In this document: piece by piece, positions 8,766 to 19,172 of the stretch
How positions within the stretch are numbered: position 1 is the stretch's first letter
Layout of the letters: each line of letters opens with the position of its first letter
DNA from: Franzmannia qiaohouensis
GTDB lineage: Bacteria > Pseudomonadota > Gammaproteobacteria > Pseudomonadales > Halomonadaceae
Reading direction: 5' to 3'
Length of the DNA: 64,000 bases
NCBI RefSeq assembly: GCF_031451695.1
Contig: NZ_JARWAM010000002.1
Coordinates: 1-64,000 of the forward strand
Translations under genes and position numbers: made by a program
The notes under the pieces: generated by a model
Told to the model about the DNA's origin: nothing
What the model saw: only the letters and a program-made list of their open reading frames with translations
Database searches by the model: none

Positions 8766-9096
8766 CAGACCAGCCAGGTCGCTCAGCCTTGGCACTCACC
8801 CCGTCCTATCCGTTATCATATTGATTCCGTTGCACTGTGCATGGCAGGTCCAACAGGGCCAGCCCACAACACCGCGGCAAACAGCGGAAGACATAACAAT
8901 CGCCTGCTTACAGGATCGCTGCGGTGATCCACTCACATGCCGCACGCAGCCATTTCGCTACGCTGCCAGGCACCATTCGCAACCGTCAGAGTGACGCACT
9001 CCCCCGCCCGCCATGCGGTTCGGTCGGTGTTCGAACGTCTCGACGCTGCCGCGTCAGGCCCGCGCCACGAACTGGGGGACGACAACAGGCAATCCA
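8766..9096 (+). other. Leader region of the proVWX-type operon
   Basis: No convincing gene is present in these 330 bp. Short overlapping frames have no recognisable content. The stretch presumably holds the promoter of the betaine transporter, but I cannot point to a specific -35/-10 pair or osmotic control site. Confidence 0.4.
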
Positions 9097-10340
9097 ATGA
9101 ATGAAGAACGCAACGTCAAGATTCGCGTACGCAACCTAAGCAAGGTGTTCGGTTCGCAGCCGAAGAAAGCCCTGGAACTACGTGACCAGGGACTGAAGCG
9201 CCCGGAGATTCTCGAAAAGACGGGCCAGACGCTTGGCCTGTCCAATATCGACTTCGATGTCCATGAGGGGGAACTGCTGGTCATCATGGGTCTCTCGGGC
9301 TCCGGGAAATCGACCCTGATACGCTGCCTGAATCGCCTGATCGAGCCCACCGAAGGCGAGATCGTGATCGATGGCGAAGACATTCCTACCCTGGGCGAGA
9401 AAGCGCTACTCGAGTGCCGGCGCCGCCACTTCTCCATGGTGTTCCAGAACTTCGCCCTGTTTCCCCATCGCACCGTGCAGAAGAATGCCGAGTTCGGCCT
9501 CGAGATTCGCGGCATCGACCCTGCCGAGCGCCGCGAGATCGCCCGTACCGCGCTCAAGCAGGTCGGCCTGGATGGCTGGGAAGACGCCTACCCCAGCCAG
9601 CTCTCCGGCGGCATGCAGCAGCGCGTCGGCCTGGCCCGGGCACTGGCCAACGACGCCAGCGTACTGCTGATGGACGAGGCCTTCTCGGCCCTCGACCCGC
9701 TGATCCGCGGCGACATGCAGCAGGAGCTGCTGCAGCTCCAGAGCCGCATGAAGAAGACCACGGTGTTCATCACCCACGACCTGGATGAAGCGCTGACCAT
9801 CGGCGACCGCATCGTGCTGCTCAAGGATGGTGAGATCGTACAGATCGGCACCCCCGAGGAGATCCTCACCAAGCCCGCCGACGACTATGTGCGGCGCTTC
9901 ATCGAAGGCGTCGACAAGGCGCGCATCCTCACCGCCGAGAGCGCCATGCGCCGGGTTCGCTCCACGGTGCGCGACAGCGACGGCCCACGCACCGCGCTGC
10001 GCAAGATGCGCGAGCACGGCCTCGACTCCATCTACATCATCGACCGCGACCAACAGCTGATTGGCCTGATCGAGGCCGAGGCGGCAAGCCAGGCATTGGA
10101 ACAGGGCAAGGAGCGCGTCACCGATGTCATGACCCAGGATTTCCGCCGGGTCACGCTCGAGGAGCCGATGCACCATCTGTTTGCCATGTTCAGTGAGCAC
10201 AGCTTCCCGATCGCGGTCGTCGACGACCAGCAGCGCCTGCTCGGCGTGGTGGTAAAAGGCGCCGTACTCGACCAGTTGGCCCAGGCCGCCGAGCCCACGC
10301 AAATCGCTGAGCCCTCTACGACCACCACGGCAGGAGATGC

Positions 10341-10344
<4 letters not shown>
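9097..10344 (+). CDS. proV: Glycine betaine/proline ABC transporter, ATP-binding subunit
   Basis: This 415-residue ATPase drives uptake of betaine-type osmoprotectants. Walker A is GLSGSGKST (about residues 63-71), the signature is LSGGMQQRVG, and Walker B is VLLMDEAFSALDP. A pair of CBS domains occupies the C-terminal third (about residues 285-395), as in E. coli ProV (400 residues), where this region takes part in osmotic sensing. I chose the ATG at 9097, giving MNEERNVKIRVRNLSKVFG; the longer frame from 9013 adds non-family residues. No strong ribosome site precedes it. The permease gene overlaps its stop by 4 nt. Confidence 0.92.
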
Positions 10345-11183
<839 letters not shown>

Positions 11184-11257
11184 GACCAGGGTGGCCCCTT
11201 GAATCCATTCACCCGGACCACCATGGTGTAGTAGTGAACTACTCAGAGGGGAAGAAT

Positions 11258-12130
11258 ATGAAGAAGCAAGCGCTGAATCGCCATATCCGCACCACCAGCC
11301 TGGCGCTGGCCGCGGGCGTCGGCCTCACCGCCGCTGGCGCTGCCCAGGCCCAGGACACGGTCAACCTGGCCTACGTCGAATGGGCATCGGAAGTCGCTTC
11401 CACCAACGTAGTGCGCGCCGTGCTCGAACAGGCCGGCTATGAGGTCGACATGACCTCACTGTCTGCCGCCGCCATGTGGCAGGCACTCTCCACCGGCGAT
11501 GCCGACGCCATCGTCGCGGCCTGGCTGCCCACCACCCACGCCGAATATCTCGAGCGGGTCGGCGATAACGTCGAAGACCTGGGCGTCAACCTGGACGGCA
11601 CCAAGCTCGGCCTGGTGGTCCCCGAGTACACCGACGTCGACTCCATCGAGGACCTCAACGACAACGCCGATCTGTTCGACGGCGAGATCATCGGCATCGA
11701 TCCCGGCGCCGGCCTGATGGGCCTGACCGAGGATGTGGTCGACGAGTATGGCCTCGACCTGCGCCTGCGCAGCGGCAGCGATGCCACCATGGTTGCCGCG
11801 CTGAGCAGCGCCATCAACAACGAGGAAGACATCGTCGTCACCAGCTGGACGCCGCACTGGATGTTCGCTCGCTGGGATCTCAAGTACCTCGACGATCCGC
11901 AGGAGATCTACGGCGGCGCCGAGCAGATCCACACCGTGGTACGCCAGGGCCTCGGCGATGACATGCCGGAAGTGTATGCCATCCTCGATGCCTTCGAGTG
12001 GACGCCCGAGCAGATGGGCGAAGTCATGCTGATGAACCAGGAAGACGGCGCCGACCCCTACGAGAGCGCTCAGCAGTGGGTCGCCGACAATCAGGACCTT
12101 GTCGAGGAGTGGCTCTCCGCCGCGGAATAA
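11258..12130 (+). CDS. proX: Glycine betaine-binding periplasmic protein
   Basis: This is a 290-residue substrate-binding protein of the OpuAC family. A signal peptide of about 34 residues ends at AAQA. The mature protein begins QDTVNLAYVEWASEVAST, the usual start of betaine-binding OpuAC domains, and contains the conserved SWTPHWMFARWDLKYL block with aromatic residues suited to a trimethylammonium cage. AGAGGGGAAG precedes the ATG at 11258. It ends the operon, followed at 12177 by a strong terminator. Confidence 0.92.
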   Translation: MKKQALNRHIRTTSLALAAGVGLTAAGAAQAQDTVNLAYVEWASEVASTNVVRAVLEQAGYEVDMTSLSAAAMWQALSTGDADAIVAAWLPTTHAEYLERVGDNVEDLGVNLDGTKLGLVVPEYTDVDSIEDLNDNADLFDGEIIGIDPGAGLMGLTEDVVDEYGLDLRLRSGSDATMVAALSSAINNEEDIVVTSWTPHWMFARWDLKYLDDPQEIYGGAEQIHTVVRQGLGDDMPEVYAILDAFEWTPEQMGEVMLMNQEDGADPYESAQQWVADNQDLVEEWLSAAE

Positions 12131-12176
12131 GGCAGCCACGTAGCGCTGCGACGCCGTTCGCAGCGTCGCAATAAAG

Positions 12177-12206
12177 GGGGGATGGCCAGGCGGCCATCCC
12201 CTTTTT
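12177..12206 (+). terminator. Rho-independent terminator after proX
   Basis: Hairpin GGGGATGGCC / GGCCATCCCC with a 4-nt loop and five T residues directly after it. It lies 46 bp after the proX stop. The converging gene at 12214 ends just beyond it. Confidence 0.9.
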
Positions 12207-12213
12207 CATGCCT

Positions 12214-14067
12214 TTACAGCGGCCATACCAGCATGATCATCGGAATCGACACCACCAGCACCACAAGCGACAGCGGCAGGCCGAGCTTCCAATAGTCGCT
12301 GAAGCGGTAGCCCCCCGGCCCCATGACCAGCGTATTCGACTGGTGGCCGATGGGTGTCAGGAAGGCGCAGGAAGCGCTTACCGCCACCACCATCAGGAAC
12401 GGGTCGAGCGACAGGCCGAAGCCGCTCGCCAGGCTGGCGGCAATCGGCGCCATCAAAAGCGCCGCGGCGGCATTGTTGATCACGTTGGAGAGCAGCGTCG
12501 AGATCACGAACAGCGCCACCAGGGTCGCCACCGGCGGCCAGCCGCTGCCCAGCGCCAGCATCGCCTCGGCGATCAGCGCCGCGCCGCCGCTGGTATCCAG
12601 CGCCTCGCCCACGGGCAGCATTGCCGCCAGCAGCACGATCACCGGCCCGTCGATGGCCTGATAGCCGTCGCGCAGCGGCAATACCCCGACCAGCAGCGAC
12701 ACCAGCGCCGCCGTGGAGAGCGCCACCGCCGCCGGCAGCAGGTCGGTGAGCATGGCGATGATCGCCAGCAGGAAGATACCCAGCGACAGCAGCAGCATGC
12801 GCGGCTGGCCGATGGTCAGATTGCGATTGGCCAGCGGCAGGCAGCCCAGCGTCGCCAGGCTTTCGGACAGCCCGCCCTCGTCACCCTGCAGCAGCAGCAC
12901 GTCACCGGGTTTGAAGCGGATCTCGCGCAGGCGCTGCTTGAGCCGCGCACCGTCGCGGGCCACCGCCACCAGATGCAGGCCGTGCTGGTTCTGCAGGCGC
13001 AGCTGCACCACGGTGCGGTTGACCATCATCGAGTCGTTGCGCACCACCGCCTCGACCAGCTGCAGGCCTTCGGTATCGACCCCGTTGCGCTTCTTCTTGC
13101 CCTGCTTGTCCTTCTTATCCCGGGTCTCCTCCTCTCGCCCCGCCTCCTTGACGGTATCGGCATCCTCCTCTTCGTCCTCGGCCTCCGCCCCCAGCGACAG
13201 TCCCGCCTTGTCCTCGAGCAGCTTCATCTCCTCGGGGCCGCCCTCCACCAGCAGGATATCGCCTTCGCGCAGGCTGCCGTGGAAGGCGTGGCCGGCGCGC
13301 CGCTTGTCATCACGCACCACCGCCAGCACCGGAATGGTCTCCTCCAGCGCCTCGTGCATCTCGCGCAGGGTCCAGCCGATGGCCTTGGACTCCTCCCCCA
13401 CCTTGAGCTCGACCAGGTAGTTGTCGGTGTCGAACAGCTCCTCGGCGGATGACTGCCCCTCGCGGCGCGGGGTCAATCGCCAGCCCACCAGCACGATGAA
13501 GGCAAGCCCCACCGCCGCGACCACTACGCCGACGGGGAAAAAGGAGAACATGCCGAAGTTATCGCCGGTCTGGGCGCCGCGGTAGCTGGCAATGATGATA
13601 TTGGGCGGGGTACCGATCAGCGTCATCAGGCCGCCCAGCAGCGAGCCGAAGGCCAGCGGCATCAGCAGTAGCGAGGGCGAGCTGTTGTGCTCGCGGGCCA
13701 TGCGCATCGCCACCGGCAGCAGCAGTGCCAGCGCCCCGACGTTGTTCATTACCGCCGAGAGCACCGTGACGGTGCCGGTCAACACCAGCAGCTGCAGCAC
13801 CAGCCGCTCGCCCACCTTGAGCGCCTGCTCGGCAATCACATCGACCAGCCCCGAGCGTTCGAAGCCCTTGCTCAGCACCAGCACAGCGGCCACGGTAATC
13901 ACCGCCGGATGGCCGAAGCCCATGAACGCGTCGTCGGCCTCCACCAGCCCCAGCATCACCGACGCCAGCAGCGCAGTGAGTGCTACCAGGTCGTAGCGGA
14001 AACGCCCCCAGACGAAGGCCGCCAGGGTGAGTCCCAGAACGATGAACACCAGCGTACTGTCGGCCAC
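12214..14067 (-). CDS. SLC13/ArsB-type permease with two RCK_C domains
   Basis: This 617-residue inner-membrane transporter belongs to the family of anion/Na+ symporters in which two membrane halves flank a cytoplasmic insert. Each half carries the repeated pore motif, seen as MNNVGALALLLPVA and NVINNAAAALLMAPIA, and the GTPPN-like LIGTPPNIIIA. The insert (about residues 205-400) holds two TrkA-C/RCK_C modules (KAIGWTLREM...DILLVEGG and VVQLRLQNQHGLHLVAVAR...GDVLLLQGD). Between them is a strongly charged linker of Glu/Asp then Lys/Arg. Sulfate, dicarboxylate or another anion could be the substrate; the sequence does not decide. I chose the GTG at 14067 because GGAGGTGAG precedes it. Confidence 0.8.
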   Translation of the reverse strand: MADSTLVFIVLGLTLAAFVWGRFRYDLVALTALLASVMLGLVEADDAFMGFGHPAVITVAAVLVLSKGFERSGLVDVIAEQALKVGERLVLQLLVLTGTVTVLSAVMNNVGALALLLPVAMRMAREHNSSPSLLLMPLAFGSLLGGLMTLIGTPPNIIIASYRGAQTGDNFGMFSFFPVGVVVAAVGLAFIVLVGWRLTPRREGQSSAEELFDTDNYLVELKVGEESKAIGWTLREMHEALEETIPVLAVVRDDKRRAGHAFHGSLREGDILLVEGGPEEMKLLEDKAGLSLGAEAEDEEEDADTVKEAGREEETRDKKDKQGKKKRNGVDTEGLQLVEAVVRNDSMMVNRTVVQLRLQNQHGLHLVAVARDGARLKQRLREIRFKPGDVLLLQGDEGGLSESLATLGCLPLANRNLTIGQPRMLLLSLGIFLLAIIAMLTDLLPAAVALSTAALVSLLVGVLPLRDGYQAIDGPVIVLLAAMLPVGEALDTSGGAALIAEAMLALGSGWPPVATLVALFVISTLLSNVINNAAAALLMAPIAASLASGFGLSLDPFLMVVAVSASCAFLTPIGHQSNTLVMGPGGYRFSDYWKLGLPLSLVVLVVSIPMIMLVWPL

Positions 14068-14211
14068 GGCTTTCTCACCTCCCTGTTGAGTAGCACCGTC
14101 ACCAGCACAACAGGACATTCCTGGTAACACCAGCATTTTTTGGGAGTGTTACCAAAAAGCCCTGCCGAAGCAGGGCCTTGACGCCATCCAGTGGATACCG
14201 ATCGCGCGAGA

Positions 14212-15018
14212 CTACCTGGCCATCTTCTCCAGCATGCGATTGACCGCGTCTAGATGCTCCGGCTCGTTATGGCAGATCCCCTGGAAGGTCGCGCACAGGT
14301 CGAGAAAGTCCTTGAGCTCCATGCGACTGCCCTGCTTCATCAGGCGCTTGGTGAGTCGCGTCGCCTTGGGCGGCTGGGCGGCAAACTGCGCCGCCAGCTC
14401 GCCTACCCGGCTCATCAGCGCATCGTGCTCGACCACCTCGAGCACGATGCCGTACTCACGGGCCTCCTCGGCGCCCACCACCCGCCCCGAGAGGGTCAGC
14501 TCGAAGGCGCGCTGATAGCCGATCAGGCGCTGCAGAAACCAGGCGCCGCCGTCGCCGGGGATGATCCCCAGGTTGAGGAAGGTCTCGCCGAACTTGGCCC
14601 TGTCAGAAGCGATGCGAACATCGGCCATATTGGCCAGGTCGAAGCCTGCGCCGATGGCCGGGCCGTTGACCGCGGCGATGATCGGCACCTCGACGCCCTG
14701 CAGCGCCAGCGGGATACGCTGGATACCGCGCCGGTAGCGCTCGGCGACCTCGGCCACGTCGCCGGCGAAGTCGCCGCCGCGCTGGGCCATGTCCTTGACG
14801 TTGCCGCCGGCGCTGAACGCCGAGCCGGCGCCGGTGATCACCAGCACCGAGACCTCGTCGCAGCGGTTGACCCACTCGGCCACGGCGACGATATCGTCTA
14901 CCAGCCCGGTGCCGGTCAGGGCGTTGCGCACGTCGTGACGATCCAGGGTCAGGGTCGCCACGCGCGCCTCCAGGGTCAGCCTGGCGTCAGTCAGCGAAGG
15001 CAGCGGCACAGTGGTCAT
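14212..15018 (-). CDS. Enoyl-CoA hydratase/isomerase family protein
   Basis: This is a 268-residue crotonase-fold protein. The oxyanion-hole segments are FSAGGNVKDM and AAVNGPAIGAGFDLANMADVRIAS. The acidic residue at the second catalytic position is present (FGETFLNLGIIPGDGG), but the first Glu of classical hydratases is replaced by Asp (GAGFDLA), so it may be an isomerase or a specialised hydratase. It overlaps the stop of the acyl-CoA synthetase gene by 4 nt and is the last gene of the three-gene operon 17992-14212. The substrate is unknown. Confidence 0.85.
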   Translation of the reverse strand: MTTVPLPSLTDARLTLEARVATLTLDRHDVRNALTGTGLVDDIVAVAEWVNRCDEVSVLVITGAGSAFSAGGNVKDMAQRGGDFAGDVAEVAERYRRGIQRIPLALQGVEVPIIAAVNGPAIGAGFDLANMADVRIASDRAKFGETFLNLGIIPGDGGAWFLQRLIGYQRAFELTLSGRVVGAEEAREYGIVLEVVEHDALMSRVGELAAQFAAQPPKATRLTKRLMKQGSRMELKDFLDLCATFQGICHNEPEHLDAVNRMLEKMAR

Positions 15019-17195
15019 GACGAGGTCTCCTGGGTCGGGGAATCGAGGATGATGCGCGCATCGACCAGCGCATAGCCATCGGCGTTGGCAATCACCGGAT
15101 TGAGGTCCAGCTCGGCGATCTCTGGATACGCCGAGACGATGCTCGAGACGCTCAGCAGCAGCGCCACCAGCGCCTCGCGGTCCACTGCCTGCTCGCCGCG
15201 CACGCCATCGAGAATCTTGCGCGCCTTGATCTGGTCGACCATCGAGCGCGCATCGAAGGGTGACAGCGGAATCGCCCGGAAGGCTACGTCCTCCAGCACT
15301 TCGACGAAGATACCACCAAGGCCGAACATCAGCACCGGACCGAAGATCGGGTCGCGGCTCACGCCGACGATCACCTCGACGCCCTTGGGCGCCATCGGTG
15401 CCACCAGCACCCCCTCGATCTCGGCGCCGGGATCGTAGGCGCGACACGACGCCAGGATCGCCTCCCGCGCCGCACTGAGTGCCGCTTCGCCAACCAGGTT
15501 GAGGCGCACCCCGCCGGCATCGGACTTGTGCAGAATGTCCTTGGAGACCACCTTCATCGCCAGCGGCACTCCGCCTAGCTCGGCGGCCACTGCGGCCAGT
15601 TGCTCGGGCCCCGTGACCAGCCGCTCCTCGAGCACCGGCACACCGTGGGCGCGCAGCAGCGCCTTGGCCTCGGGCTCGAGCAGGTCGCGGCCGGCAGACA
15701 GCGCAGCATTGATGGCTGTGGCGCTGTCGGGGTCGCGGGGCACCGCCGGCGGCAGACGATGGGCGCGGCTGGCATTCAGATAGTGGCCGCGCTCGCCGAG
15801 GGCCGCCAGCAGCCGCACGGCATGCTCGATGGAGGCATAGATCGGCAGCCCCGCCTCGTGCAGGCGGCGCAGCGCCGGCGGCTTGACCGGGGTATAGAGG
15901 CTGTAGATCACCAGCGGCTTGGTGATCGCCTTGGCCAGATCGACCATCGCCTCGGCGCCGCGCATCTCATCGCCCAGCAGCGACTCGGCGAAGCGGATGC
16001 TGTAGCCGCCGAACATGCCGACCAGAAACACGCTGTCGACGTTATCGTCGGCGGCAACGATCTCCATGCAGGTCGCCAGCAGCGAGGGATTGGCGTCGGT
16101 GGAGCCGGCCACGTCCACCGGATTGACGGTAGACGCCTGGGGGAACAGGATCGCGCGCAGCCGGTCACGGGTCGCCTTGCTGAGCTCGGCGAGCTCCAGG
16201 CCCGCCTCGGCCAGCCGGTCGGAGGCGATAGTGGCCTGGCCGCCGCCGTCGGAGATTACCGCCACGCGCTTGCCGCTGGCCTTCTGCAGCAGCCCAAGCC
16301 CCTCGGCCACCGGCAGGATCTCGTCGGAGTACTGCACCACGCTGACCCCGGCCTGCTTGAGCAGGTCCACGGTCATGGCGTAGCTGCCGGCCAGCGCACC
16401 GGTGTGCGAGCTGGCGGCCTTCTGGCCCTGCTCCGTGGAGCCCGACTTGTAGACCACCACCGGCTTCATGGCGGTAACCTCGCGGGCCACGTCGAGGAAC
16501 TTGCGGCCGTCGCGGAAGCCTTCGACGTAGAGCGTCGCCACCCGGGTATGTTCATCCTCGCCCAGGTAGCGCAGGTAGTCGTTGAAGCCGATGTCGCTCT
16601 GGTTGCCAGGGCCAACGTAGGTCGAGAAACCCACCTGGCCGTTGTGCTGGGCCTCCAGCGCCAGCGACAGCAGCATGTTGCCCGACTGCGAGATGATGCC
16701 CACGTCGCCGGGGCGCACATTGTCCAGCGCCAGCAGGTTGATGCGATGGTGGAGATTGAAGATCCCCGAGGTGTTGGGGCCGATGATGCGCACGCCGTGG
16801 GCGCGCGCCTTGTCCATCATCGCCTGTTCCAGGGCCGCCCCTTCGCCGCCGATCTCGGCGAAGCCGCTGGCCAGTATCACCGCCCCCCTGATGCCGCGCC
16901 GGCCGCACTCGGCGATCAGCTCGGGCACGCTGGCCGCCGGCGTGCAGATCAGCGCCAGTTCGGGGCTGCCGGGGATCGCCGTCACCGACGGCCAGGCCTT
17001 GACCCCGAGGATCATGTCGGCCTTGGGATTGACCGGATAGATGTCACCGCGGTAGCCATCCTTGATCAGGCCGACCATGGCCTTGTAGCCACGCTTGGTG
17101 GGATCGGACGAGGCGCCGATCACGGCGATGCCGGTGGGCGCCAGAATATCGTGCAGCGGGCTGCGGCTGGGCAGGTGTCCTTCGATGGGATTCAT
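15015..17195 (-). CDS. NDP-forming acyl-CoA synthetase, fused alpha-beta
   Basis: This 726-residue ligase forms an acyl-CoA from an organic acid, CoA and ATP, giving ADP and phosphate, through a phosphohistidine. The domains run in this order: CoA-binding Rossmann fold (residues about 15-110, IAVIGASSDPTKRGYKAMVGL), succinyl-CoA-ligase-like flavodoxin folds (about 150-460), and a C-terminal ATP-grasp domain (about 490-720, VPLAMKVVSKDILHKSDAGGVRLNL). I prefer the ATG at 17195 with AAGGGG 8 nt upstream over the GTG at 17201. It lies between two crotonase genes, which points to activation and beta-oxidation-like breakdown of one particular acid. Feruloyl-CoA synthetase of the FerA type is one possible relative. 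Confidence 0.88.
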   Translation of the reverse strand: MNPIEGHLPSRSPLHDILAPTGIAVIGASSDPTKRGYKAMVGLIKDGYRGDIYPVNPKADMILGVKAWPSVTAIPGSPELALICTPAASVPELIAECGRRGIRGAVILASGFAEIGGEGAALEQAMMDKARAHGVRIIGPNTSGIFNLHHRINLLALDNVRPGDVGIISQSGNMLLSLALEAQHNGQVGFSTYVGPGNQSDIGFNDYLRYLGEDEHTRVATLYVEGFRDGRKFLDVAREVTAMKPVVVYKSGSTEQGQKAASSHTGALAGSYAMTVDLLKQAGVSVVQYSDEILPVAEGLGLLQKASGKRVAVISDGGGQATIASDRLAEAGLELAELSKATRDRLRAILFPQASTVNPVDVAGSTDANPSLLATCMEIVAADDNVDSVFLVGMFGGYSIRFAESLLGDEMRGAEAMVDLAKAITKPLVIYSLYTPVKPPALRRLHEAGLPIYASIEHAVRLLAALGERGHYLNASRAHRLPPAVPRDPDSATAINAALSAGRDLLEPEAKALLRAHGVPVLEERLVTGPEQLAAVAAELGGVPLAMKVVSKDILHKSDAGGVRLNLVGEAALSAAREAILASCRAYDPGAEIEGVLVAPMAPKGVEVIVGVSRDPIFGPVLMFGLGGIFVEVLEDVAFRAIPLSPFDARSMVDQIKARKILDGVRGEQAVDREALVALLLSVSSIVSAYPEIAELDLNPVIANADGYALVDARIILDSPTQETSS

Positions 17196-17197
17196 GT

Positions 17198-17992
17198 TCA
17201 CTGCCCCTTGAAGCGCGGCGTACGCTTCTCGGCAAAGGCATCGACGCCCTCCTGCCAGTCATCGGTGGTGGAACAGGTGAAGACCGCATCCAGCTCCTGC
17301 TGCAGCTGACTTTCCAGCCCGGTTTCGCTGGCCTGGTTGACCAGCCGCTTGAGCATCGCCATGGATACCGGCGCCTGCTTGGCCAGGGTCTGGGCCAGCC
17401 GCTCGGCCTCCTGGAGCAGCGACGCGGCCGGCCAGTGGTCGCTGGCCAGGCCAATGCGGGTGGCCTGCTCGCCGTCGATTCGCTTGCCGGTATAGAGCAG
17501 CTCGCGCGCCATGCCCAGGCCCACCAGCTGTGGCAGCAGCTTGGAAACGCCGCCGCCCACGCAGGTACCGATGCTGGTCTCGGGGAAGCCCAGCTGCGCT
17601 TCATCTGCCATCAGGATGAAATCGCAGGCCACCGCCATTTCGGCGCCGGCGCCCAGCGCATAGCCGTTGACCGCAGCGATCACCGGCTTGTCGAGGCGCA
17701 GGATCGCCTCGCATACGTCATTGCCCAACTGCAGGTACTGGCGACGCTGATAGAGGGTGCGCGACGCGCCACCGTGCTCCTTCATGTCCGCGCCGACGCA
17801 GAACGCCCGCCCCTCGCCGGTCAGGATCACCGCCCGCACCTTGGGGTCGCGCTCCGCCTCGGCCAGGGCCAGCAGCAGTTCACGGTAGAGCGTTTCGACG
17901 ACGGCATTGAGACGCTGGGGGCGATTGAAACGAATGATCGTGATCGTATCGCGGGGCTCGACGATCAACGTCTCGTAGGTGGGGCGACGCAT
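17198..17992 (-). CDS. Enoyl-CoA hydratase
   Basis: This is a 264-residue crotonase-family protein with both catalytic Glu positions present (GAGAEMAVACDF and FPETSIGTCVGGG) and the oxyanion-hole sequence AFCVGADMKEH. It should hydrate a 2-enoyl-CoA or act as a lyase on a hydroxyacyl-CoA. The ATG at 17992 has GAGGAG 5 nt upstream; longer frames lack support. It is the first gene of the operon and is divergent from an RpiR-type regulator. Confidence 0.87.
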   Translation of the reverse strand: MRRPTYETLIVEPRDTITIIRFNRPQRLNAVVETLYRELLLALAEAERDPKVRAVILTGEGRAFCVGADMKEHGGASRTLYQRRQYLQLGNDVCEAILRLDKPVIAAVNGYALGAGAEMAVACDFILMADEAQLGFPETSIGTCVGGGVSKLLPQLVGLGMARELLYTGKRIDGEQATRIGLASDHWPAASLLQEAERLAQTLAKQAPVSMAMLKRLVNQASETGLESQLQQELDAVFTCSTTDDWQEGVDAFAEKRTPRFKGQ

Positions 17993-18228
17993 CGGTTCTC
18001 CTCGGCGGGTGCCTGACTCCATGATGGACGGGACATAAGTGCCGCAATGCCATTCATCGTGACACATATGTATTGACGGCAATGCTAAAGTCGCACGCCG
18101 AGGCATGTCAACACACTCGTGTTATGATATTTATCACTTTGATGCATTTGTGACACTCATCGGCACGCCAATGCGCTACAATGCCGCGCCAAACACCGAC
18201 CCGGACTGCCATACAACACGAGGTCAGG
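17993..18228. promoter_or_regulatory. Divergent promoter region, crotonase operon and RpiR gene
   Basis: This 236-bp AT-richer gap separates the two divergent starts. The heptamer GTGACAC occurs twice, near 18059 and 18150, and the local repeat ACAC-n-GTGT lies near 18112. Any of these could be RpiR half-sites. This is a visual impression only. Confidence 0.4.
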
Positions 18229-19116
18229 ATGACGCAGGACAACGCCACCGCTCCCCTCGACAGCGTCAATCAGGCGCTTGCAGAGAGCTATGCCGAACTT
18301 AGCCCGCAGCTAAAGCTGGCCGCACGCTACGTGCTCGACCATCCGATGGAGATCGCCTTTCAGTCGATCCGCAAGTCCGCGGCGGCCGCTGGGGTGACCT
18401 CCTCGACGCTGATGCGGCTGGCCAAGCGGCTCGGTTTCGACAGCTACGAGCAGTTCCGCGAGATCTTCCAGTCGGCGGTTCAGGCCGGCCCCATCGAACT
18501 GAGCGGACGCGCCTCGAGCCTCAAGGCGCTGGCCGGGAGCGACGACCAGGTATTCGTCGACGTTGGCGACACCGCCTTCGACAATATCGGCCGGCTGTTC
18601 ACCGCCGACATGCAGCCCAAGGTTCGCGCTGCCGCGGAGCGCCTGCTGGCCGCCGGCAAGGTAGCCGTGGTGGGATTTCGCGACGCCTTTGCCTGCGCCT
18701 ATCACTTCGCCTACGTGGGGCGTATCGCCATGCCCAACGTGCAGCTGATTCGCGGCCAGGAAGGTGGCCTGCTCACCGAGCTCGCCACCTTTGGCGAGGG
18801 CGACGTGGTGGTGGCCTTCGGCTTCGACCCCTACTGCGCCGAGACCGTGAGAGCCCTGGAGGTGACCCGCGCCAACGGCGTCGAGGCGATCGTGGTGACC
18901 GACACCCTGCGTTCGCCGCTGGTGCCGGGGGCCGCGCTGACCTTCAATATCGCCACCGCCACGCCGCACTTCTTTCCATCGATTCTGTCGGCGATCACCC
19001 TGATCGAAGCCATTCTCGCCGAGTGCGTCGCCTACGGGCCGGAAGCGCTGGTCGACAACGTCTCGCGCTTCGAGTCGCGGATGCGCGAGCTCGGCGCCTA
19101 TATCGACCTGGAGTAA
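18229..19116 (+). CDS. MurR/RpiR family transcriptional regulator
   Basis: This 295-residue regulator has an N-terminal RpiR helix-turn-helix (about residues 30-75, SIRKSAAAAGVTSSTLMRLAKRLGF) and a C-terminal SIS domain (about 120-270) that usually binds a sugar phosphate or another phosphorylated metabolite. I chose the ATG at 18229 preceded by GAGGTCAGG; the longer frame from 18181 starts inside the promoter. Its divergence from the acyl-CoA synthetase/crotonase operon suggests it controls that operon. A shared terminator follows. Confidence 0.87.
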   Translation: MTQDNATAPLDSVNQALAESYAELSPQLKLAARYVLDHPMEIAFQSIRKSAAAAGVTSSTLMRLAKRLGFDSYEQFREIFQSAVQAGPIELSGRASSLKALAGSDDQVFVDVGDTAFDNIGRLFTADMQPKVRAAAERLLAAGKVAVVGFRDAFACAYHFAYVGRIAMPNVQLIRGQEGGLLTELATFGEGDVVVAFGFDPYCAETVRALEVTRANGVEAIVVTDTLRSPLVPGAALTFNIATATPHFFPSILSAITLIEAILAECVAYGPEALVDNVSRFESRMRELGAYIDLE

Positions 19117-19121
19117 CAACG

Positions 19122-19151
19122 ACGGCGCCCGCCTGAACAGGCGGGCGCCGT
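19122..19151. terminator. Bidirectional terminator between the rpiR-type gene and qor
   Basis: Perfect 13-bp stem ACGGCGCCCGCCT / AGGCGGGCGCCGT with a 4-nt loop, between two converging genes. Confidence 0.8.
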
Positions 19152-19172
19152 GGGTGCCTGTGAGCGGGAGTC

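Noticed and set aside
12208..13452. Long plus-strand frame of 414 residues
   Set aside because: It is antisense to the SLC13-like permease and consists of Gln/His/Arg-rich low-complexity sequence typical of shadow frames in GC-rich genes.
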